In this document: positions 37,393 through 39,991 of the stretch, one piece after another
How positions within the stretch are numbered: position 1 is the first letter of the stretch
How the letters are laid out: each line of letters opens with the position of its first letter
Assembly: GCA_020850375.1 (NCBI GenBank)
Contig: JADZET010000119.1
Coordinates: 1 to 39,991 of the forward strand
Direction: 5' to 3'
DNA from: Phycisphaeraceae bacterium
GTDB taxonomy: Bacteria > Planctomycetota > Phycisphaerae > Phycisphaerales > Phycisphaeraceae
Length of the DNA: 39,991 nucleotides
Translations under genes and position numbers: made by a program
The notes under the pieces: model-generated
The model's input: only the letters and a program-made list of their open reading frames with translations
What the model was told of the DNA's origin: nothing
The model's database searches: none

Positions 37393-37569
37393 GTCCGACA
37401 ACGCGCGGCTGTCCCGGATGCTCGTGGAGATCGACCAGGACGCCGAGGGCCTCTCGGAGTGGGAGGTCAACTTCGTGTCCGACCTGATCGGCAGGCGGTG
37501 CGCTTCAGCGAGAAGCAGGCCGCGGTGCTCGAAAGGATCTGGAGGAGGTGTTTCAAGAATGGACGCTAA
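37382..37569 (+). pseudogene. Frameshifted small phage gene
   Basis: Residues MPDESDNARLSRMLVEIDQD and GLSEWEVNFVSDLIGRR read in one frame to 37498, then the conserved continuation VRFSEKQAAVLERIWRRCFK NGR-stop appears in the frame entered at 37498 and ends at TAA 37567-37569. The conserved LSEWEVxFxxS...FSEKQ/AxxLExIWxxC pattern shows one base is missing in the AGGCGGTG run near 37493-37500 (or there is a frameshift). In the uncorrected frame the ORF runs on into the downstream gene. Either a sequencing/assembly error in a G-run, a real inactivation or programmed shifting. Confidence 0.65.
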
Positions 37570-38200
37570 AAGGCTTCAAAACAACGACTTCACCGACGCG
37601 GTGCGGAAGGCCTCAAACCTCGAGCCCGGCGTCATGCTGCTCGGCATGCTGACGGTCAGGAAGATGCCGGACCACCACCTGGTCATGTTCTGCCTGGTGG
37701 ATGAACTCGCGGACGAGTCGCCGTCGCCGATCATGGCCCCCCTGATCATGGTGCCTCTGATGATGGCCAAGGGGGTGGGTTCCGACGGTGAGCACCCGCT
37801 GGATGTCCAGGCCGCCGTCATGGCCCTGGAGATTGCCGTTAGGCACCACGATGTCCACCGGCACGTCACCGCGCTCCGTGAGCGTTTCAGGGAGATCCTC
37901 GCGCCAAGGCTGGAGGGGCTGGAGATCCTCCGGGCCGGGAACACGGGGGACTTGGGGTATGGCGATCGCGCCTACGGGATGCTTGTCGAGGTGCTGGATC
38001 CCGTGGTGGGATTCCAACGCTTTGCCGTGCCGGTCGACGACCAGACGGCGTGCAGCCACCCGGGCAGCATCGTGGCCTACGTTGCGGACGTGATCCTTGG
38101 TATGCTGATCGAGGCCCGTAAGACCTACCGGGACGCCTTCTCGCTCACGCCACCCCCGGAATCCCCGGAATCCCCGGACGACGCCGACAAAGGAGCCTGA
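37559..38200 (+). CDS. Hypothetical protein, 213 aa
   Basis: GGAGGAGG at 37541-37548 lies before the ATG 37559, which separates this gene from the upstream frameshifted one even though both happen to share a frame. The product is helical and acidic at both ends, with TDAVRKASNLEPGVMLLGML, MLTVRKMPDHHLVMFCLVDE and a middle with PIMAPLIMVPLMMAKGVGSD that is moderately hydrophobic. No family recognised. It may start a unit ending with the surface-protein genes. Confidence 0.65.
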   Translation: MDAKRLQNNDFTDAVRKASNLEPGVMLLGMLTVRKMPDHHLVMFCLVDELADESPSPIMAPLIMVPLMMAKGVGSDGEHPLDVQAAVMALEIAVRHHDVHRHVTALRERFREILAPRLEGLEILRAGNTGDLGYGDRAYGMLVEVLDPVVGFQRFAVPVDDQTACSHPGSIVAYVADVILGMLIEARKTYRDAFSLTPPPESPESPDDADKGA

Positions 38201-38203
38201 ATC

Positions 38204-39088
38204 ATGGGTCTGCACGACTACCCCAAGGGCCGCCAGGTCACCTTCTACCACTCCTCGGCCGACGCCAGCACGGCCAAGCAGCTCGAGGTCTACGTGGCCA
38301 ACGGGGAGTTCGCCGGCCAGCGGATGGGCCTGGGCCGACGGACCAAGCTGGCCCTGGACATGACCGTCCTGAGCATCGCCGCCACCGGAGACGCCTACCT
38401 CTTCGCCGACATCGCCGACGTGGCCATCCCCGTCGCCGGCGTGAGCACCAGCGCCGAGACCTTCACGGTGCTGGGCGACTACACCGACGCGATCAAGGCC
38501 GGCGACACCTTCGCCGTCTACGGCTCGACGGGCAACGACGCCAAGTGGACCGTGTTGAGCGTGGCCTACAACCCCGGCTCCGGCACGGGCGGCGTGGGCA
38601 CCACCGTCATCACCGTCACCGGCAACGTGACGAACTCCACCGCCGACGGGTCGATCGCCCTGCGCTACTTCGACATCCTCGCCGCCACGTCGGCCAGCGA
38701 CACCTTCGAGATCGCCGGCGACTACCGGTCCCTCTTCCGCGTCGGGCGGACCTTCAAAGTCGACGGCTCGACGGGCAACGACAACAGCGGGACGGCCTAC
38801 ACCGTCACCGCCATCAGTTACTCCTCCACCACCAACCGGACCACCATCAGCGTGGCCTCCTCGCCCGGCGTGGCCGACGAGACAGCCGACGGCCGCATCA
38901 TCCCCCAAGCCGTGGTCCTCTCGGGCACCTACCTGTGGCGTGGCGACCCCGCCGACGACACCCAGGTCGGCCTGGGCTTCCCGACCGAGATCGAGCTGGC
39001 CCCGGGCTTCGGCGTCTACCTCGTGGCCGCCGCGGGTTCGATCGACGTCACGGGTGAGGGCTGGTATCGGGTGGGCGTGGACAACTAA
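38204..39088 (+). CDS. Surface/virion protein with two tandem repeats
   Basis: The product is 294 aa. AAGGAG precedes the ATG. Two repeats of about 80 residues share TFTVLGDYTDAIKAGDTFAV YGSTGNDAK and TFEIAGDYRSLFRVGRTFKV DGSTGNDNS, each followed by a Thr/Val-rich beta region. The N-terminus (KGRQVTFYHSSADAST) and C-terminus (AAAGSIDVTGEGWYRVGVDN) lie outside. Likely an extended beta-rich virion decoration or fibre-tip protein. Confidence 0.7.
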   Translation: MGLHDYPKGRQVTFYHSSADASTAKQLEVYVANGEFAGQRMGLGRRTKLALDMTVLSIAATGDAYLFADIADVAIPVAGVSTSAETFTVLGDYTDAIKAGDTFAVYGSTGNDAKWTVLSVAYNPGSGTGGVGTTVITVTGNVTNSTADGSIALRYFDILAATSASDTFEIAGDYRSLFRVGRTFKVDGSTGNDNSGTAYTVTAISYSSTTNRTTISVASSPGVADETADGRIIPQAVVLSGTYLWRGDPADDTQVGLGFPTEIELAPGFGVYLVAAAGSIDVTGEGWYRVGVDN

Positions 39089-39099
39089 GCGGGGCGTCC

Positions 39100-39876
39100 A
39101 TGCGCGGCCGCAGCCATCACCGACGGGCCTCGTCCTTCTTCACCTCCTCGCCGGCGGGCGGGTTCCTGCCCACCGACGTCGCCGGCCTGTCCCTCTGGCT
39201 CCGCTCGGACCTGGGCGTGAGCACCGTCGCCGGCGACGTGGACCAGTGGTCCGACCAGTCGGGCAACGGCAACCACTTCGTCCAGACCACGGCCCTGAAT
39301 CGGCCGCCCTACAACGCCGCCAACTCCGCCTACAACAGCCAGCCCACCCTGGACTTCACGGCCAATAACCACTTCTTGAGCTGCCCGACCCACTTCCTCG
39401 ACTCCCTGGCCTCGGTGGGGGCGTGGTGGATCGTGGCCCATCGCATCGCCGGCGGAAACCCCACCACAGACCTCAAAAACCTCCTGACCATGCTTGACGA
39501 CTCGGCCGGTGGGGGTGGTGCGGGCGGTGGGTGGCGCTCGACAGTGGCCGACGGGCAGATGGTCTGGGGGGCCAACACCCAATTCATCATCAAGGCCTGG
39601 ACCAACCCCGCCACGCCCCAGCGGTACTTCAACAAACGCAACGGGTCCGTGGCCTCGGCCACCGAGTTTGGCGTGCCAGGAACCTCGGGGACACGCACGC
39701 TGACCGTCTACAACGCCGAGGCCGCCGGCGTGCCGACCTACCTCGGCGCCATCGGGGGCGGCACGGGGGCGCGATGGAACGGATCCATCGCCGAGGTGAT
39801 CCTGTACGAGCAGGCCGTGTCCGCACCCAACGAGACGGCCATCCTCAACTACCTGGCCGCGAGGTACGCCCTATGA
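39100..39876 (+). CDS. LamG/concanavalin-like lectin protein
   Basis: The product is 258 aa. The pattern VAGLSLWLRSDLGVST, WSDQSGNGNHFVQTTALNRP and the end WNGSIAEVILYEQAVSAPNE TAILNYLAARY are characteristic of the LamG-like jelly-roll that appears in phage tail/fibre and many planctomycete surface proteins. It would bind host surface glycans. Its TGA overlaps the ATG of the next gene (circularly, the one at 9) as ATGA. Confidence 0.8.
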   Translation: MRGRSHHRRASSFFTSSPAGGFLPTDVAGLSLWLRSDLGVSTVAGDVDQWSDQSGNGNHFVQTTALNRPPYNAANSAYNSQPTLDFTANNHFLSCPTHFLDSLASVGAWWIVAHRIAGGNPTTDLKNLLTMLDDSAGGGGAGGGWRSTVADGQMVWGANTQFIIKAWTNPATPQRYFNKRNGSVASATEFGVPGTSGTRTLTVYNAEAAGVPTYLGAIGGGTGARWNGSIAEVILYEQAVSAPNETAILNYLAARYAL

Positions 39877-39991
39877 GCAAGAATCCACACCACCCCCTGG
39901 TCTACAAGACCACCAAGGCCCAGGATGTCGCCGCCTCCGTAGACGCCGCCCTGCTGCTCCAGCTCAACCGGCTCGAGAAGTACACCTCCAA
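39865..39991. repeat. Terminal direct repeat, right copy
   Basis: Identical to 1-127; see there. Confidence 0.95.
39873..39991 (+). CDS. Truncated duplicate start of the gene at 9-422
   Basis: Copy of the first 119 nt of the gene at 9-422, cut by the window end. Not a separate gene once the circle is closed. Confidence 0.9.
   Translation, partial: MSKNPHHPLVYKTTKAQDVAASVDAALLLQLNRLEKYTS

Noticed and set aside
1..39991. CRISPR array or diversity-generating retroelement
   Set aside because: No regularly spaced repeats and no reverse transcriptase seen.

Overview
The window is a complete, GC-rich (about two-thirds G+C by eye), tailed-phage genome. Positions 1-127 and 39865-39991 are identical, so the contig closes into a circle of 39,864 bp and the gene at 9-422 continues directly from the gene ending at 39876. 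The virion gene set (terminase, portal, HK97-type capsid, short-tail adaptor, nozzle-like tail protein, giant internal virion protein) and the absence of a tape-measure, sheath or tail-assembly chaperone genes point to a podovirus. A secreted protein with a dockerin-like calcium repeat of the kind abundant in Planctomycetota (457-960) suggests, but does not prove, a planctomycete host. I recognise no integrase, DNA polymerase A/B, primase, helicase, single-subunit RNA polymerase or classical endolysin, so replication and transcription probably rely on the host.

Layout. 1-3.8 kb: small accessory genes: an exported dockerin-like protein, a composite protein whose C-terminus resembles the Acb2/Tad1-type anti-defence domain, two tandem paralogous small proteins, a terminator, a broken DNA-methyltransferase chimera and two small genes. 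3.8-17.8 kb: rightward structural block: large terminase, three small genes, a strong promoter, scaffold-like protein, major capsid protein, decoration-like protein, tail adaptor, lectin/fibre-like proteins, nozzle-like tail protein with an inserted AT-richer domain, fibre protein, and two glutamine-rich coiled-coil proteins. 17.85-19.6 kb: leftward operon of an OmpR-type winged-helix protein, a small ribbon-helix-helix-like protein, an unknown and a RusA-like resolvase. 19.6-21.7 kb: rightward unknown genes and an exported protein.

21.7-22.2 kb: a 470-nt non-coding stretch full of perfect helices, including a tRNA-like acceptor/T-arm domain and a three-hairpin multibranch element. It precedes a Pol X-type nucleotidyltransferase gene. 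23-25.1 kb: leftward small genes around a rightward HTH gene, with leftward terminators. 25.3-32.8 kb: a 2516-residue virion protein combining ParB-like, GGDEF and zinc-protease motifs with an LPD38-like C-terminal region; its low-complexity linker carries two small genes in the +1 frame. 32.9-35.8 kb: a holin-like/lipoprotein fusion, a small gene, an initiator-type tRNA-fMet with an 11-bp inverted repeat beside it, and the portal. 35.8-39.9 kb: small genes, a DnaA-box-bearing origin candidate, a frameshifted small gene, and two surface proteins (repeat-containing and LamG-like lectin).

How it works together: most genes are rightward and tightly packed with ATGA overlaps. The late block makes the capsid and short tail. 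The giant protein is probably ejected into the host with enzymatic cargo. The leftward operon and structured RNAs are the likely regulatory elements. An initiator tRNA and host-DnaA boxes suggest the phage adapts host translation initiation and replication instead of replacing them.
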